A DNA stretch of 31,473 nt, taken from Clostridiales bacterium UBA6981. Its GTDB lineage: Bacteria; Bacillota; Clostridia; Oscillospirales; Oscillospiraceae. The position numbers and the translations under genes are program-made. The stretch's first letter is position 1; the number at the start of each line of letters is the position of its first letter. Location: the NCBI GenBank assembly GCA_002450075.1, contig DJYJ01000004.1:1-31473 (forward strand), read 5' to 3'. A model generated the notes under the pieces. It saw nothing but the letters and a program-made list of their open reading frames with translations, was not told where the DNA came from and did no database searches. Positions 30,468-31,473 of this stretch are shown piece after piece.

Positions 30468-31473
30468 TTAGTGGAATTCCGCCGTATAGGCGCCGATCGC
30501 CTCACGCAGGAGCGCAAGCTGGTCGCGATCGAGCTTCTTCCCCGAAAGGACGATGCTCTCAAATTCCGGGAAACGGGTGTGGACATAGGGGATCAGTCCC
30601 GCTTCATAGCGCGCGACGTCCCCGAGCTCGATCCCGTCACAGAAGCCCTCGGCGGCCGAATAGATCGAGATGATCTGGTCGGCGGCGCTCATGGGCGCGT
30701 ACTGTCCCTGCTTGAGCAGCTCCGTCATCCTGTCGCCGCGGTGCAGCGTTGCGCGCGTGGTCTTGTCCAAGTCCGAGCCGAACTGGGAAAACGCCGCCAG
30801 CTCGCGATACTGCGCAAGGTCCATGCGCAGACGTCCCGCCACCTGCTTCATCGCGCCGAGCTGGGCCGCGCCGCCGACACGCGAGACCGAAAGGCCCACA
30901 TTGACGGCCGGACGGACGCCGGCGTTGAACAGATCGGTCTCCAGGAAGATCTGCCCGTCGGTGATCGAGATAACGTTCGTCGGGATATAGGCGGAAATGT
31001 CGCCCGCCTGGGTCTCGATGATCGGCAGCGCGGTCATGCTGCCGCCGCCGGCGGCCTCGTTGAGGCGCGCGGCGCGCTCGAGCAGTCTTGAATGCAGATA
31101 GAAGACGTCGCCGGGATAGGCCTCGCGTCCGGGAGGACGGTGCAGCAGCAGCGAGATCTCGCGGTAGGCCACGGCCTGCTTGGACAGATCGTCATAGATG
31201 ATCAGCACGTCGCGGCCCTTGTACATGAAAAACTCGCCCATCGCCGCGCCGGCATAGGGCGCGAGATACAGCATCGGCGCCGGCTCGGAGGCGTTGGCGC
31301 ACACGACGATGGTATAGTCCATCGCCCCGCTCTTTTCAAGCCTGTCCACGACAGAGGCCACGGTCGACTCCTTCTGTCCGATCGCAACATAGATACAGAT
31401 CATGTCCTTGCCGCGCTGGTTGAGGATCGTGTCGACCGCGATCGCGGTTTTGCCGGTCTGGCGGTCGCCGATG
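30468..31473 (-). CDS. atpA: ATP synthase F1 alpha subunit (C-terminal two thirds, runs off the right edge)
   Basis: About 334 residues of the regulatory nucleotide-binding alpha subunit. The visible protein begins inside the Walker A motif region (GDRQTGKTAIAVDTILNQ), and includes DDLSKQAVAYREISLLLHRP, GREAYPGDVFYLHSRLLERA, IETQAGDISAYIPTNVISIT and FNAGVRPAVNVGLSVSRVGG. The C-terminus ends KLDRDQLALLREAIGAYTAEFH. Full alpha subunits are about 500 residues. Genes for the delta, b, c and a subunits would be expected beyond the edge; the coupling ion cannot be told here. Confidence 0.98.
   Translation of the reverse strand, partial: IGDRQTGKTAIAVDTILNQRGKDMICIYVAIGQKESTVASVVDRLEKSGAMDYTIVVCANASEPAPMLYLAPYAGAAMGEFFMYKGRDVLIIYDDLSKQAVAYREISLLLHRPPGREAYPGDVFYLHSRLLERAARLNEAAGGGSMTALPIIETQAGDISAYIPTNVISITDGQIFLETDLFNAGVRPAVNVGLSVSRVGGAAQLGAMKQVAGRLRMDLAQYRELAAFSQFGSDLDKTTRATLHRGDRMTELLKQGQYAPMSAADQIISIYSAAEGFCDGIELGDVARYEAGLIPYVHTRFPEFESIVLSGKKLDRDQLALLREAIGAYTAEFH

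Noticed and set aside
1..31473. CRISPR array, prophage, insertion sequence or tRNA gene
   Set aside because: No regularly spaced repeats, no transposase or phage structural motifs and no tRNA cloverleaf sequence were seen on either strand.

Overview
This 31.5 kb window is GC-rich (roughly 60-65% by eye) and compact. It carries gene neighbourhoods typical of Firmicutes: dprA-topA-trmFO, plsX-rnc-smc, and an F-type atp operon. Together with a GH25 lysozyme, SARP/BTAD-type regulation and a sugar importer lacking its own ATPase, this suggests a gut-type member of the Clostridia, most likely Oscillospirales. The genus cannot be fixed from the sequence alone. I see no tRNA, rRNA, CRISPR array, transposase or phage gene.

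Layout. (1) 1-9025, minus strand: one tightly packed housekeeping transcript starting from a promoter at about 9.0 kb. Its order is rRNA/tRNA 2'-O-methyltransferase, dprA, topA, trmFO, plsX, rnc, a radical SAM protein, and the 5' part of smc, which runs off the left edge. Several junctions overlap by 4-17 bp. (2) 9035-18883: a transport and sensing module. A response regulator and histidine kinase point right. Divergently, a lipoprotein fusing a predicted beta-propeller to a solute-binding domain is followed by two sugar-type ABC permeases, a hairpin-rich intergenic repeat, a HlyD/MacA-like adaptor and a protein with the MacB periplasmic core fold but no FtsX-type membrane domain. No ATPase gene is present. 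The divergent intergenic region holds both promoters and a pair of CTTAA half-sites spaced 10 bp apart, a plausible operator for the OmpR-type regulator. (3) 19022-20770: a membrane-anchored GH25 lysozyme with its own promoter and a strong bidirectional terminator. (4) 20777-27820, minus strand: a probable ten-gene operon. In transcription order it encodes an orphan HPt protein, a transglutaminase-like lipoprotein, a PilC/GspF platform protein, four small single-pass membrane proteins (one DUF4860-like), a PilT-type ATPase, a SARP/BTAD regulator with a degenerate GGDEF-like C-terminus, and a 164-residue protein of unknown function. (5) 27843-31473, minus strand: atpA (partial), atpG, atpD and an unusually short atpC, closed by a terminator.

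Two regions look like candidates for poorly described systems. The first is the type IV pilus-like operon: it has only a retraction-type ATPase, no canonical prepilin, and is bundled with an HPt, a transglutaminase and a SARP-GGDEF regulator. The second is the two-component-controlled module joining an ATPase-less sugar importer to an ATPase-less MacA/MacB-like pair. In the latter, the adaptor gene contains a sharply GC-poor segment that suggests recombination in its coiled-coil region.

Functions are assigned from motifs visible in the translations and from general knowledge of the families. No database search was possible.
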